Source: Leptospira sp. (GTDB taxonomy: Bacteria; Spirochaetota; Leptospiria; Leptospirales; Leptospiraceae). Taken from it: a stretch of 64,000 bases of DNA. The notes beneath the pieces are model-generated. The model was not told the origin of the DNA. It made no database searches and saw only the letters and a program-made list of their open reading frames with translations. Positions 19,478-29,046 of the stretch are shown piece by piece. Each line of letters begins with the position of its first letter. Within the stretch, counting starts at the first letter, position 1. The stretch covers positions 1-64,000 of the forward strand of contig JACVCB010000002.1 in NCBI GenBank assembly GCA_016742255.1. The letters run 5' to 3'. A program made the translations under genes and the position numbers.

Positions 19478-20276
19478 ATTCATATTCTTCTCCGTTTAAG
19501 TTGGTTTCAACCCAATCCGTTGTTTCTCCTTCGTTCCATTGGTTCCAAATTTCATTTGGGATCAAGGATCGAATGGAAGTTGGAACCAATGGTTTTAATC
19601 CAAAATAAGGTAATAAGTACTCGTCAGATTGGTTTTCGAATAGATAACCTAAGAAACTAAAATATACCTTACCTAAACTTTTGTCCAAATGAGTGTCTCT
19701 TGTTTTGATGTAACACTCACCAAATTTTGGGTAAGGTGTTTTAAATGTTTTATGATGGAATTTGTATTGGATTCCCTTTAGATACCCAATCCTGAGTATC
19801 AGTTTGGATGCCCCTGAAACCATTTGTAAATGGCGATGTTCGATTGGGCTTTTGAATCCATCCATATCCAGACTGGCGTTTACAATTTTTACATTTCCTA
19901 ATTCTAACTGAGATGGTTCCTTCCACCACTGTTCTATGAATTTCCAATCTGTTGTTTTCTTTTTAGGTGTTGTTTGATTTTCGATGTTTGATCGTAATAT
20001 GTCTGTTAAGTGAGACTTCTTCTTTTTTCCAAATGACTTGGGAAATAAAAAAAAGGTAATCGTTTCCAAATTCGAGAACTCATACAAAAAATCGAAGGAA
20101 ACGCTCGAATGAGACAATGCTTCCGGTTTGGTTTTCCAGGCGGTGACTTGGAAGGGATGGAAGTTGTGAAATCCCGATTCTTCCCAATCTAGGATCCTTT
20201 TTTGTAATTTGGTTTCTACAATAGGGAGATGTTCTAAGGAAATTGAGAGTTCAAATGTTTTTGGGAATTTCCACAT
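19428..20276 (-). CDS. Hypothetical protein
   Basis: An unrecognised 282-residue protein. It has no signal peptide or membrane helix; the sequence is rich in aromatic residues and beta-strand-like segments, with a lysine patch (KSFGKKKKSHL) near residue 90. The CDS covers most of the gap between the small HTH gene (convergent, 50-base overlap) and the divergent LOG gene 34 bases away, and no longer competing frame exists on the other strand. It is probably cytoplasmic; I propose no function. Confidence 0.6.
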   Translation of the reverse strand: MWKFPKTFELSISLEHLPIVETKLQKRILDWEESGFHNFHPFQVTAWKTKPEALSHSSVSFDFLYEFSNLETITFFLFPKSFGKKKKSHLTDILRSNIENQTTPKKKTTDWKFIEQWWKEPSQLELGNVKIVNASLDMDGFKSPIEHRHLQMVSGASKLILRIGYLKGIQYKFHHKTFKTPYPKFGECYIKTRDTHLDKSLGKVYFSFLGYLFENQSDEYLLPYFGLKPLVPTSIRSLIPNEIWNQWNEGETTDWVETNLNGEEYEFRPVYQVSISLQHHLK

Positions 20277-20310
20277 CTTTTATACCAATCGGTCGATCTA
20301 TGATAACAAG

Positions 20311-21075
20311 ATGAATGATTTAGCCTTTGAGAATCAAAGTTTTTTATGGGGGAATGAAGCAGGGCCCATACGGATCCTTTCGGAATACCTACATCCCAAG
20401 GCGGAGTTCAATGAACATGGAATTACTGATACCATTGTTGTTTTTGGATCGGCGAGGATCCCATCTCAGGAAAAAATCCAACCCGGAAAACCTTCACCCT
20501 TAGAAGGCTTAAGCCAATACTACGAGGAAGCCAGAGAGTTTTCCCGATTGATTTCGGAATGGGCAGAAGTTTTAAAACTAGATGCCCCAAATCGTAATTT
20601 GCTCATTTGCACAGGAGGTGGACCTGGGATCATGGAAGCAGGGAACCGAGGTGCCAAAGAAGCAGGGGCAAAATCGGTTGCGTTAAACATCGTCCTTCCT
20701 CACGAACAACACCCGAATCCGTATGTGAACAAAGAACTTACATTTGAGTTTCATTACTTTTTTATGCGTAAACTTTGGTTTATGAAAACATGCAGAGGGA
20801 TGATTGCATTTCCTGGAGGATTTGGAACCTTTGATGAATTATTTGAAACCCTTACCCTAGTCCAGACTGGAAAAAAAAGTAGGATTCCCATCCTTCTCTA
20901 TGGAACAAAATTTTGGACGGAAGTGATCAATTTCAAAAAATTAGCGGAGATGAAGCTGATTTCGGAAGAAGACCTCCATTTATTTGGATTTGCTGACAGT
21001 CCAGTGGAAGCACTTCGATTCTTTCAGGAAAAGATTCGTTTCGAATTGACCCATTCTGAGGGTACAAAAACATAG
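20311..21075 (+). CDS. LOG family protein (TIGR00730-like)
   Basis: A 254-residue Rossmann-like protein with the LOG signatures: IVVFGSARIPS, CTGGGPGIMEAGNRGA and the nucleotide-binding FPGGFGTFDELFE. LOG proteins release free nucleobase/cytokinin-like products from nucleoside monophosphates; in bacteria many act as nucleotide 5'-monophosphate nucleosidases. ATG 20311 is chosen; it has no clear ribosome binding site, and the sequence TATGAT lies six bases upstream of it, so a leaderless start is possible. It is followed 18 bases later by rpmB, and the two may form one transcript. Confidence 0.85.
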   Translation: MNDLAFENQSFLWGNEAGPIRILSEYLHPKAEFNEHGITDTIVVFGSARIPSQEKIQPGKPSPLEGLSQYYEEAREFSRLISEWAEVLKLDAPNRNLLICTGGGPGIMEAGNRGAKEAGAKSVALNIVLPHEQHPNPYVNKELTFEFHYFFMRKLWFMKTCRGMIAFPGGFGTFDELFETLTLVQTGKKSRIPILLYGTKFWTEVINFKKLAEMKLISEEDLHLFGFADSPVEALRFFQEKIRFELTHSEGTKT

Positions 21076-21093
21076 CGAAACAAGGTAATAATT

Positions 21094-21378
21094 ATGGCTA
21101 GAACATGTGTAGTAACCGGAAAAGGAACAACGGCAGGGAACAACGTATCCCATTCTCATAAAAAGAATCGCCGTATCTGGAAGGTGAATGTGATCACAAA
21201 AAAGATCTTCTTGGAAGACGAGAACCGTTGGGTTCGCGTTAAGATTTCTACACGTGCTTTGAGAACCCTTCGTAAAAAAGGTTTGAAAGTGGCAATCAAA
21301 GACCACGGCGGTGATATCTCCGCAATCACTCCTAAAAAATACGTAGGAATCACTCCAAAAGCACAACCAGCAACTTAA
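21094..21378 (+). CDS. rpmB: 50S ribosomal protein L28
   Basis: A 94-residue basic protein starting [20 protein letters not shown], followed by [11 protein letters not shown] and [16 protein letters not shown], the standard L28 pattern. It binds 23S rRNA in the large subunit. An AAGG ribosome binding site precedes the ATG. It does not have the usual rpmG (L33) neighbour; nth follows after 23 bases. Confidence 0.97.
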   Translation: MARTCVVTGKGTTAGNNVSHSHKKNRRIWKVNVITKKIFLEDENRWVRVKISTRALRTLRKKGLKVAIKDHGGDISAITPKKYVGITPKAQPAT

Positions 21379-21401
21379 ATCTTAGATTTCGTTGTTCTGG
21401 A

Positions 21402-22052
21402 TTGAAACGATCCAAAAAAACTCCCAATATCACCGAAGTATACCGTCTCCTTGAGGCGGAATTCGGTGTCGTAGAAACTCCTCTCACCTTTACAAAACCA
21501 TACGAACTTGCCATTGCTGTCATCCTCAGTGCACAGTGTACGGACGAACGTGTGAACCAAGTCACACCAGAACTCTTTCGTACCTTTCCGACTCTTGAGT
21601 CTTTTGCGAAAGCACCTTTATCCGCGATTGAGAAAAAAATCTTTTCCACTGGGTTTTATAAAAACAAAGCCAAAAGTATCCAAGGTTTTGCGAAAATGGT
21701 GTTAGCAGAATTTAGTGGTGAGATTCCTAAAACAATGGAGGAGGCAATCAAACTCCCTGGGTTTGGAAGGAAAACAGCCAATGTGGTGCTTGCTGAAATT
21801 TATGGTGTGGTGGAAGGGTTTGTGGTGGATACCCACGTAAAACGATTAACCAAACGACTTGGATTTACAAAAAAAACAGATCCCGTACAAATTGAACGGG
21901 AGATGATGAAAATCACGCCTAAGGAAATTTGCCGAAACCTATCTCTTTACCTAATATTTCTCGGTCGTAAGTACTGCCAGGCGCGCCGGACGTTTTGTTC
22001 GGATTGTCCTCTTTCTTCCCTATGTCCTTCTTATTCGGAGTCGGTTTCATAA
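21402..22052 (+). CDS. nth: Endonuclease III (DNA glycosylase/AP lyase)
   Basis: A 216-residue base-excision repair enzyme that removes oxidised pyrimidines and nicks abasic sites. The helix-hairpin-helix with the catalytic Lys is LPGFGRKTANVVL and the catalytic Asp lies in VVDTHVKRL. Four cysteines spaced C-x6-C-x2-C-x5-C (CQARRTFCSDCPLSSLC) bind the [4Fe-4S] cluster near the C-terminus. Translation starts at TTG 21402. The last 134 bases, including the cluster codons, are overlapped antisense by the gene at 21919. Confidence 0.96.
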   Translation: MKRSKKTPNITEVYRLLEAEFGVVETPLTFTKPYELAIAVILSAQCTDERVNQVTPELFRTFPTLESFAKAPLSAIEKKIFSTGFYKNKAKSIQGFAKMVLAEFSGEIPKTMEEAIKLPGFGRKTANVVLAEIYGVVEGFVVDTHVKRLTKRLGFTKKTDPVQIEREMMKITPKEICRNLSLYLIFLGRKYCQARRTFCSDCPLSSLCPSYSESVS

Positions 22053-22752
22053 GACCTTCTTCTGTTTCCGATTCCATTCTTTGTTTCCAAGAACGATTGC
22101 GGTCTGTTAAATTGATGGATTCTACTTTGTAATCCAAACGAATCAAGTTTCGTTTGCGATAGTATAAATTTAAAGTACCAAGTCTTCCGTAGTCTTTAGG
22201 GCATTCCACTTGGTGGACATTGGAAAGGTAACGAAACCTTGCCTGTGGTTTCCCTTCGACGAGTAAAAATACTGGGAGTTCGGGATTGTTTTGAGCTGGG
22301 ATGAGAGGGATTTTGATTTCGTCTTCTGGACTGACATAGACGATCCAACCATCAAATTCATCAGTATTTTTAGCATTTAAGAGCCCATCAATGGAACCTA
22401 AACCGAGTTTGACGGGGCCATGGTCCATTTCGATGGTTTTTGTCAGGTTAAATCCATCGAAGGGGAATTCTAATGGTTTGTCTTTTTGGGAAAAAGGGTA
22501 CAACATGTACCCTTTCCCTCGTTTCAGATCTAAATCCATTTTTTCCCGTTCCACAAAACCAAGGAGGGCACTGAGACCACCACGCCCTTCCTCATCCATT
22601 TTTGTGAAAAGTTCCTTGCCACAGTGAAAAAACATACGTAAAGGTCGGTCTTCCAGGCTTTCATGCGCGAAACTGGAAGAAAGTGAAAGAAAGTACCCAA
22701 TTGTCAAAATAGACCAAAGGTTTCTTCCAAGAAAGGAAAGACGGATATTCAT
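21919..22752 (-). CDS. Exported protein of unknown function, antisense overlap with nth
   Basis: A 277-residue protein with a signal peptide (N-terminal NLWSILTIGYFLSLSSSFA) and a mature part with several beta-rich stretches (DEFDGWIVYVSPEDEIKIPL, ARFRYLSNVHQVECPKDYG). The last 50 residues are hydrophilic and low in structure (KKDIGKKEDNPNKTSG) and are encoded opposite the nth 3' end. It is probably periplasmic or outer-membrane-associated. I do not recognise the family. It is divergent from the UbiA gene with 93 bases between. Confidence 0.65.
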   Translation of the reverse strand: MNIRLSFLGRNLWSILTIGYFLSLSSSFAHESLEDRPLRMFFHCGKELFTKMDEEGRGGLSALLGFVEREKMDLDLKRGKGYMLYPFSQKDKPLEFPFDGFNLTKTIEMDHGPVKLGLGSIDGLLNAKNTDEFDGWIVYVSPEDEIKIPLIPAQNNPELPVFLLVEGKPQARFRYLSNVHQVECPKDYGRLGTLNLYYRKRNLIRLDYKVESINLTDRNRSWKQRMESETEEGLMKPTPNKKDIGKKEDNPNKTSGAPGSTYDREILGKEIGFGKFP

Positions 22753-22845
22753 ATTTTGTGACCTTGGTTCTAAGAACGGAAGAATTCGAAACAGAATGAA
22801 CCAAAAAACCTGATCTCTGTCTAAACTAAGGGCAGAAAGGATGCC

Positions 22846-23757
22846 ATGAACTTCTTCAAAAATCTATTTCTCTACGCTAAAATGGTTAAATTTTCCCATA
22901 CACTTTTTGCTTTGCCTTTTGCTGGGATCAGCTTCGTCCTCGCTTACCTTGAATCGAGTCTCGATACAGGTGATCTGCTTCGAATCGGTGCCCTGATCCT
23001 TGTTTGTATGGTCAGTGCTCGTAGTGCTGCCATGGGTTTCAACAGGTATGTGGATTCAGAAATTGATGAAAAAAATCCCCGCACTCAAAATCGAGAAATC
23101 CCTGCCGGGAAAATTTCTAAGGTATCGGCGTTACTCTTCATAGGGCTTTCTGCCTTCATTTTTATCTTTGCTAGTTTTTTTGTGAACAAACTGGCTTTCT
23201 TACTTTCCTTCCCCGCACTTTTCATTTTATTTCTGTATTCTCTCACCAAACGGTTTACTTTGTTTTGCCATTTGGTTCTCGGTTTTGCGATCTCTCTGGC
23301 GCCACTCGGTGCTTGGATTGCCATAACAGAAACTGTGAATTTAGTTCCCATTTTATTTTCACTAGGACTTTTATTCCATATTTCCGCATTTGATGTGTTA
23401 TATGCCATTCAGGATATGGATTTTGATGCCAAAGAAAAACTCCATAGCATTCCTTCCAAATTAGGGGAAACTAAATCCCGTATCATCGCTGTTATCTTGC
23501 ATACTCTTTCGTTTGTATTTTTTATCCTCGCAGGGATTAGTGCCGAACTTGGGTTTATGTATTTTTTAATCCTCTCTGTGATTGGGATTTTGGTGTTGTA
23601 TGAACACAAAATCTCTTACCAATACAAACAAAAGGACCTCCCACTTATTTTTTACCAAATCAATTCCTGGATCAGTGTAGTTTTGTTTTTGGCCATCCTA
23701 TTTGATAAATGGAATGAGTTTTTACTGAAGATTTCCTCTGGAATTAGTTTTCGATGA
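22846..23757 (+). CDS. UbiA-family prenyltransferase
   Basis: A 303-residue polytopic protein with both Asp-rich prenyl-diphosphate motifs: [20 protein letters not shown] early and [18 protein letters not shown] late. It transfers a polyprenyl chain to an aromatic ring in the inner membrane. The N-R-x-x-D-x-x-I-D pattern and the coupling to a UbiX gene (ATGA overlap, 23754-23757) fit quinone synthesis, most likely the menaquinone (futalosine) branch, MqnP-like. Subtype is inferred from context. An AAAGGA site precedes the ATG. Confidence 0.88.
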   Translation: MNFFKNLFLYAKMVKFSHTLFALPFAGISFVLAYLESSLDTGDLLRIGALILVCMVSARSAAMGFNRYVDSEIDEKNPRTQNREIPAGKISKVSALLFIGLSAFIFIFASFFVNKLAFLLSFPALFILFLYSLTKRFTLFCHLVLGFAISLAPLGAWIAITETVNLVPILFSLGLLFHISAFDVLYAIQDMDFDAKEKLHSIPSKLGETKSRIIAVILHTLSFVFFILAGISAELGFMYFLILSVIGILVLYEHKISYQYKQKDLPLIFYQINSWISVVLFLAILFDKWNEFLLKISSGISFR

Positions 23758-24350
23758 AACTTGTTGTGGGTCTCGCAGGTGCTAGTGGTAGCATTTATGC
23801 TGCTCGATTTTTAAAAGCATTGTATGAGATCGAAGGGGAAACCTACATCACATCAAGTCCCGCATCCTTACGTATCTTTTCAGAAGAATACGAAACGACA
23901 GTGAAAACCACTGAAGACATTTTGTCTTTTGTGGAAGAGAAGTGGAAGGTAAAACCCAAACACAAATTCCATGTTCGTAATTTTTTTGATATTGGATCGG
24001 ATATAGCCAGTGGTTCCAATGTTTGGGACGCGATGGTTGTGATCCCTTGTAGTATGAAAACTGTTGCTTCTATGTCTGCAGGTCTCACAGAAAACTTAAT
24101 CGAACGAGCCGCCGATGTGACCTTAAAAGAAAGAAGGCGTCTCATTGTAGTCCCGAGAGAAACTCCTTACAACCGCATCCACCTCAGGAACATGTTAGCG
24201 TTAGATGAAGCAGGGGCCATACTCTTACCTGCATCCCCTGGTTTTTACCAAATGCCAAAATCTTTGGATGACCTTGGCGATTTTATCACGGGGAGGATTT
24301 TTAATCTAATCGGTCTCCCCCAAACTCTGTTCCCTAAGTGGGAGGGGTAA
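23754..24350 (+). CDS. ubiX: UbiX-family flavin prenyltransferase
   Basis: A 198-residue flavoprotein starting [19 protein letters not shown], with [40 protein letters not shown] and [15 protein letters not shown], all standard UbiX segments. UbiX adds dimethylallyl phosphate to FMN to make the prenylated cofactor used by UbiD-type decarboxylases. Paired with the UbiA-like gene it supports the quinone-ring decarboxylation step; the UbiD partner is not in this window. Its 3' end overlaps the convergent thioesterase by 17 bases. Confidence 0.93.
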   Translation: MKLVVGLAGASGSIYAARFLKALYEIEGETYITSSPASLRIFSEEYETTVKTTEDILSFVEEKWKVKPKHKFHVRNFFDIGSDIASGSNVWDAMVVIPCSMKTVASMSAGLTENLIERAADVTLKERRRLIVVPRETPYNRIHLRNMLALDEAGAILLPASPGFYQMPKSLDDLGDFITGRIFNLIGLPQTLFPKWEG

Positions 24351-24747
24351 AGTTTCTAAAATACGCAGTTGGTTTCCCATTTTCACCTAAGCATACGTAG
24401 GTGATGTCACTTTCGATGACGGCGGCCATTTTCCCTGTTTGGGGGTGGTTAGTAATGGCAAGGGTTCTGGAAGTGATGGAAGATTTTCCATATTTTACAA
24501 TCTTTCCATAAATTTGGATGATGTCACCTGCCCTTGCTGGGGAACGAAACACCACATTGTCCATACTCATCGTGACGATATTGGTGTACCGGATTTTATT
24601 CATGACATACATCGCCATTCCCTCATCAATCCAGGAGAGCATTTTCCCACCAAAAAGATTGTTATGGTAGTTTAAATCGTCTGGTTGGACCAAGTGTTGG
24701 GTGACTAGTTCCATATCCCGCAGTTTGTTCTGAATTGTCTCGACCAT
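24334..24747 (-). CDS. Acyl-CoA thioesterase, hotdog fold (YciA-like)
   Basis: A 137-residue single hotdog domain with the family segment [17 protein letters not shown] (catalytic Asn/Asp region) and [19 protein letters not shown]. It likely hydrolyses fatty acyl-CoAs in the cytosol. The frame extends upstream to 24831, but ATG 24747 begins the conserved part and avoids overlap with divergent pyrB. Confidence 0.88.
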   Translation of the reverse strand: MVETIQNKLRDMELVTQHLVQPDDLNYHNNLFGGKMLSWIDEGMAMYVMNKIRYTNIVTMSMDNVVFRSPARAGDIIQIYGKIVKYGKSSITSRTLAITNHPQTGKMAAVIESDITYVCLGENGKPTAYFRNFTPPT

Positions 24748-24813
24748 AAATACCAAAAAATATGTTTTCGATTTATTCGATACCAAAAACCCTAGAGAAA
24801 AGATTTCTGCCCT

Positions 24814-25746
24814 ATGTATGAATACTCCCACAAAAACATTTTAGACACCTTACAATTTTCCAAAGAAGACCTCAATTTCCTAATCGAAAAAACAAATCGA
24901 ATGAGTGCCCTACATGAATCGGGAAAGGCGTTTGGGATCCTTCACGGGAAACTCCTGGCTTCCTTGTTTTTTGAGGCAAGTACCCGCACTCGGATGAGTT
25001 TTGAAGCTGCCATGGAACGATTAGGTGGAAGGCTCATCTCCACGGTAGGGTTTCAGTTTTCTTCCATTTCGAAAGGGGAAACTTTGTATGATACCATGAA
25101 GATGATTGAAGCCTATTGTGATATTGCTGTGATCCGCCACCCCGTCGAAGGTTCTTCTCGGATTGCCGCAGGTGCAGTCAACATCCCTGTGATCAATGCA
25201 GGAGATGGGGCAGGGCAACACCCGACACAAGCACTTCTCGATTTATATACCATCTTTTCGGAAAAGAAGAAAATAGATGGGTTAAACATTGCTTTCATCG
25301 GGGACCTAAAGTATGGACGGACCATCCATTCGCTCATCAACCTCTTACGCCATTATCCAGTGCATTTGTATCTCATCAGTCCCGAAGAATTAAAACTCCC
25401 TGAAAAGTACAAAAAGAACTTAGAAGGTTTTCCCATGACTTGGGAAGAAACAACAGACATCAAAGCCATCTGGGATGCAGATGTTGCGTATGTGACACGA
25501 ATCCAAGAAGAAAGGTTTCCTGATCATAGAGAGTATGAAAAACTAAAAGATATCTATAAAGTGAATAAGGAACTTGTCCTTGCGTCCAAAAAAGACACAA
25601 CTATCCTCCATCCACTCCCTCGTGTGAATGAACTATCCACTGATGTGGATGATTTGCCAAATGCAGCTTACTTTCGTCAGGCGAAGTATGGAGTTGTTGT
25701 CAGAATGGTTTTACTCTGCTTAAGTCTTGGGGTCAATTTTGACTAA
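24814..25746 (+). CDS. pyrB: Aspartate carbamoyltransferase catalytic subunit
   Basis: A 310-residue enzyme for the first committed step of pyrimidine synthesis. The carbamoyl-phosphate loop is [44 protein letters not shown] and [10 protein letters not shown] are all family motifs. No regulatory subunit gene (pyrI) adjoins it, so it is probably an unregulated trimer or regulated elsewhere. The next gene starts inside its last codons. Confidence 0.96.
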   Translation: MYEYSHKNILDTLQFSKEDLNFLIEKTNRMSALHESGKAFGILHGKLLASLFFEASTRTRMSFEAAMERLGGRLISTVGFQFSSISKGETLYDTMKMIEAYCDIAVIRHPVEGSSRIAAGAVNIPVINAGDGAGQHPTQALLDLYTIFSEKKKIDGLNIAFIGDLKYGRTIHSLINLLRHYPVHLYLISPEELKLPEKYKKNLEGFPMTWEETTDIKAIWDADVAYVTRIQEERFPDHREYEKLKDIYKVNKELVLASKKDTTILHPLPRVNELSTDVDDLPNAAYFRQAKYGVVVRMVLLCLSLGVNFD

Positions 25747-26107
25747 AAAAATTTGGACTTTGGAAGAAGCAAGGGAGATCTTACCCCTTGTCAGAGATAT
25801 CACAAAAGAATACTATGTTAAGGCAAGTGTTCTCGCAGATGATGTACGAAACAAAATGTTACCTGAAAATGTTTTGGAATCGAAAGAGGAAGAAATAGCG
25901 GACATCATCAAACATTGGACAAACGAAATCTTAAATTTGAAAATTGATGTTAAGGGATTGTGGCTCGTAGACTTCGATCATGGCAACGGATTTTACTGTT
26001 GGACATGGGGCGAAGAAGATGTGTTATACGAACATGGTTATCATGAAGGATTTAGATCGAGAAAACTCATAGAGGAAAATAAAGAAGAAAATGACTCAGA
26101 TAAATGA
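25739..26107 (+). CDS. DUF2203 family protein
   Basis: A 122-residue helical protein matching DUF2203: a start [20 protein letters not shown], a middle coiled part, and [20 protein letters not shown] with [16 protein letters not shown] at the end. No function is established for the family. I place the start at TTG 25739, preceded by GGGG and overlapping the pyrB stop; TTG 25727 is an alternative. Its 3' end overlaps the dapL start by 17 bases, so the three genes form an operon. Confidence 0.75.
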   Translation: MTKKIWTLEEAREILPLVRDITKEYYVKASVLADDVRNKMLPENVLESKEEEIADIIKHWTNEILNLKIDVKGLWLVDFDHGNGFYCWTWGEEDVLYEHGYHEGFRSRKLIEENKEENDSDK

Positions 26108-27317
26108 AAACTATTTAAAATTAAAAGCGGGATATTTATTCCCTGAGATTGGAAGAAGAGTAAAAGCTTATTCAGAAGCCAACCAAAATGCAAAAATCAT
26201 CCGACTTGGAATCGGAGACGTAACACTTCCACTTGCACCAACCATTGTCAATGCCATGGTTGATGCAGCCAAAGAAATGGGAAGTGCAGGTGGATTCCAT
26301 GGGTATGGACCAGAACAAGGGTATTCTTTCCTCATCCAAAAGATCATCGCTCATGATTATATAGCACGTGGTGTACAAATCGCAGAAGACGAAGTATTTG
26401 TTTCTGATGGATCCAAATGTGATTGTGGAAACATCCAAGAGATTTTTTCCCTCGATAGTAAAATTGCCGTCGTAGACCCTGTATATCCAGTATATGTAGA
26501 TACAAATGTGATGGCAGGAAGAACTGGAGAAGTAGGACCTGATGGACGTTATGCGAACATCATTTATATGCCTGCGACTGAAGAAAATAATTTTGAACCT
26601 GATTTTCCAAAAGAAAAACCAGATATCATTTATCTTTGTTATCCGAATAACCCGACAGGAATGGTTGCAACCAAAGCCCGTCTCACAGAATGGGTGAACT
26701 ATGCCAAAAAAATGGGAAGTATCATCCTTTACGATTCCGCGTATGAGTCTTTTATCCAAGACAAAGAGATTCCAAAATCCATTTATGAAATCCCAGGAGC
26801 CAAAGAAGTGGCAATGGAATTTCGTTCCTTCTCCAAAACTGCAGGGTTTACGGGAACTCGTTGTGCCTACCTTGTGATCCCGAAAGACCTAAAAGGAAAA
26901 ACAAAATCAGGAGAAGAGGTGAGTTTTAACTCTCTTTGGAACAGACGCCATACAACCAAATTCAATGGTGTATCGTATGTCACACAGAAAGGGGCGGAAG
27001 CTGTGTTTTCCACCCAAGGACAAGTGGAGATCAAAGAACAAATTTCCTACTATATGGAGAATGCAAAACTCATTCGCGAAGGTCTTGCTAAGGCAGGTTA
27101 CAAAGTGTTTGGTGGAACGAATGCTCCTTACATTTGGCTAAAAACCCCACGAGGACTCAAATCTTGGGAATTTTTTGACGAACTCCTAGGAAACGCACAA
27201 GTGGTTGGAACTCCTGGATCTGGGTTTGGACCGGCTGGAGAAGGGTATTTCCGACTTTCTGCGTTTGGAAAACGAGAAGATGTCATTTCTGCCATCGAAC
27301 GCATCCAAAAAATGTAA
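26091..27317 (+). CDS. dapL: LL-diaminopimelate aminotransferase
   Basis: A 408-residue class I PLP aminotransferase. The opening [15 protein letters not shown], the [13 protein letters not shown] segment and [18 protein letters not shown] are specific for DapL, and the PLP lysine lies in [16 protein letters not shown]. It makes LL-diaminopimelate directly from tetrahydrodipicolinate, bypassing succinylated intermediates, for peptidoglycan and lysine. The enzyme is known from Leptospira, Chlamydia and plants, which supports the organism assignment. Confidence 0.96.
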   Translation: MTQINENYLKLKAGYLFPEIGRRVKAYSEANQNAKIIRLGIGDVTLPLAPTIVNAMVDAAKEMGSAGGFHGYGPEQGYSFLIQKIIAHDYIARGVQIAEDEVFVSDGSKCDCGNIQEIFSLDSKIAVVDPVYPVYVDTNVMAGRTGEVGPDGRYANIIYMPATEENNFEPDFPKEKPDIIYLCYPNNPTGMVATKARLTEWVNYAKKMGSIILYDSAYESFIQDKEIPKSIYEIPGAKEVAMEFRSFSKTAGFTGTRCAYLVIPKDLKGKTKSGEEVSFNSLWNRRHTTKFNGVSYVTQKGAEAVFSTQGQVEIKEQISYYMENAKLIREGLAKAGYKVFGGTNAPYIWLKTPRGLKSWEFFDELLGNAQVVGTPGSGFGPAGEGYFRLSAFGKREDVISAIERIQKM

Positions 27318-27332
27318 AATTTAGTCCTGGTT

Positions 27333-27378
27333 TTTTCCATAGCTCCGATATATAAAACAAGGTAGAGCTATGGGAAAA
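27333..27378 (+). promoter_or_regulatory. Hairpin spanning the ribosome binding site and start codon of the gene at 27370
   Basis: CCATAGCTC (27337-27345) pairs perfectly with GAGCTATGG (27365-27373). Four further A-T pairs (27333-27336 with 27375-27378) follow past one bulged G. The start codon ATG (27370) is in the stem and the AAGG ribosome binding site in the 19-base loop. It may control translation or be a protein-binding palindrome; inferred from base pairing only. Confidence 0.55.
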
Positions 27379-28359
27379 TGGAAATTCATCCTCTTTTTTG
27401 CAATGGTTGTGGGACATATCTCCCACATCAATGCAGTATCTCCAGAACAAACGAATTTGGGGATTTTGATCTTTGAAAACAAAGAAAACTTAAATTTTAT
27501 CAATGTGGCACTCAGTAATTTGGCTCCTTCACAAGAAGAAGCACAAAGCACTGCCCAACCAGGAACAACCCAAACCCCAGATCCTTCCAAAAAGAATTTG
27601 GATTTTGATTATTTCAAACTCCTAAAAGCAGCAAACCAATCTGACTTTAGTGGAAACATGTGGTACTTACAAAGTAATTATGTGTATGGATTCCGCCAAC
27701 TCAGACAAGCCCAAGGGGAACTCAAAAATATCTTTGAAATCGTATTACAAAAATACATCGAAGATGCAAGAGCACTTTTGGAAGCAGCAGCTCCTGCCAT
27801 CATCAGATCAAATGATAGCAACGCAAAAGCTTTGTTACGTTTAGGTTTTCGTGACCTTCGTTCCTCGGAAGATCTTTACACAACTGGTCTCAATTCAAGC
27901 CCTCACCAATACCGTTATAAACTTACGCTCTACAAAGAAGGGATTTTAACACTTCGTCGTGCAAAACGTTTTGCCATCCTTGCGATGATTTATAGCAAAA
28001 CTCCAGATGAGGATAAACCTGAATACCAATACCGTTCCAATGAAGACCTAAAAGAAGCTCGTAACGAAGAAAAACAACGTAACTACGAAAAGGTGAGAGA
28101 TACCCTCATCAACTTCATTGAAAACAAACGTATGGAAAGAACTGTTGTCCCTCCAGGAAACCCAGATGCAAAACCATTGGATTTACTAGAACAACATGAT
28201 GATAACTACGGTTTCATCACTTCTAAAAAATTAGATCTACTGCTTGAAGCTAATGCACAAATCAAAGAGACGGAAGGGGCAAGACGTGAATCAGTTCCTC
28301 CAACTCCAAAATTTGATGAAAACGGCAAAGCGATTTATCCGGAAGAAAAGAAGAAATAA
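27370..28359 (+). CDS. Exported helical protein of unknown function
   Basis: A 329-residue protein with a signal peptide (MGKWKFILFFAMVVGHIS, cleavage near INA) and a mostly alpha-helical mature part. A Pro/Thr/Gln-rich linker lies at residues 55-75 and the C-terminus is charged (EEKKK). Segments such as RQLRQAQGELKNIFEIVLQK suggest long helices, possibly TPR-like. It is followed two bases later by a second exported helical protein, so the pair probably works together in the periplasm. I do not recognise the family. Confidence 0.7.
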   Translation: MGKWKFILFFAMVVGHISHINAVSPEQTNLGILIFENKENLNFINVALSNLAPSQEEAQSTAQPGTTQTPDPSKKNLDFDYFKLLKAANQSDFSGNMWYLQSNYVYGFRQLRQAQGELKNIFEIVLQKYIEDARALLEAAAPAIIRSNDSNAKALLRLGFRDLRSSEDLYTTGLNSSPHQYRYKLTLYKEGILTLRRAKRFAILAMIYSKTPDEDKPEYQYRSNEDLKEARNEEKQRNYEKVRDTLINFIENKRMERTVVPPGNPDAKPLDLLEQHDDNYGFITSKKLDLLLEANAQIKETEGARRESVPPTPKFDENGKAIYPEEKKK

Positions 28360-28360
28360 A

Positions 28361-28999
28361 ATGAAGTTTTTTACAAGTGTGATTTTACTTTCTTTTTCGT
28401 TAGGACTCGTTGCCAAAAGTACGATGTCTTACCGGGAAAGGAAAAAACAATTGGATGGTAAAATTGCACTTGTATTAGAGCTGAAAGAACACCTTAAACT
28501 TGAACCTGAGGTAGGAAAATCTTCTGTTGAATCCATTCGTGACCAAGTAGAAGAAACCTACCGCGTAGGAAAACGTGCGGAAATCGAAAAAGTTTTAACC
28601 CTTGCGGAAGGTGAGATCCTCATCACACAACGAAAACTTTGTATCCCCATGGAAGAAGTCACAACTGGGCTCTACCAAAAAGCCATGGGGCATTGGATCC
28701 AAATGGAAAATGACGAAAAGTCTGGGTCGAGTCGATTGGAGTGGGATACAAAAGATAAAATCCAACGTTATTTAGTGATGGCAAAAAGTGAAAAAGACCA
28801 TGCAAAAGAATACTTTTTGTCTGGAAATTACCAACTTTCCCTACATACCTACAAACGATCGCTAGTGTATAGTTTACTTACATTACGTACCCAAAAATCA
28901 GAAATTCCAGAAACCTACCAAAGTGCAGATACCGCATGGGTGCAACCCATTTGGATGAACCTCCACAAACAAAAGCAAAACTCCATCCAAGAAAACTAA
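28361..28999 (+). CDS. Exported helical protein of unknown function
   Basis: A 212-residue protein starting MKFFTSVILLSFSLGLVAKS (signal peptide), then long charged helices (RERKKQLDGKIALVLELKEH) and a segment AKEYFLSGNYQLSLHTYKRS that resembles one TPR. The frame is open from 28244, but the ATG at 28361 begins the signal sequence and lies one base after the stop of its partner gene. Probably co-secreted and co-functional with the gene at 27370; function unknown. Confidence 0.7.
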   Translation: MKFFTSVILLSFSLGLVAKSTMSYRERKKQLDGKIALVLELKEHLKLEPEVGKSSVESIRDQVEETYRVGKRAEIEKVLTLAEGEILITQRKLCIPMEEVTTGLYQKAMGHWIQMENDEKSGSSRLEWDTKDKIQRYLVMAKSEKDHAKEYFLSGNYQLSLHTYKRSLVYSLLTLRTQKSEIPETYQSADTAWVQPIWMNLHKQKQNSIQEN

Positions 29000-29046
29000 A
29001 AAATTTTCATTTTCATTCACACTAATTTTCAAAGAATGACTGCTTA

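Noticed and set aside
20299..20310. TATGAT six bases before the LOG start codon as a leaderless promoter
   Set aside because: The -35 region at 17-18 bases upstream is a poor match, unlike the clear promoter at 51876-51904; mentioned only in the gene entry.
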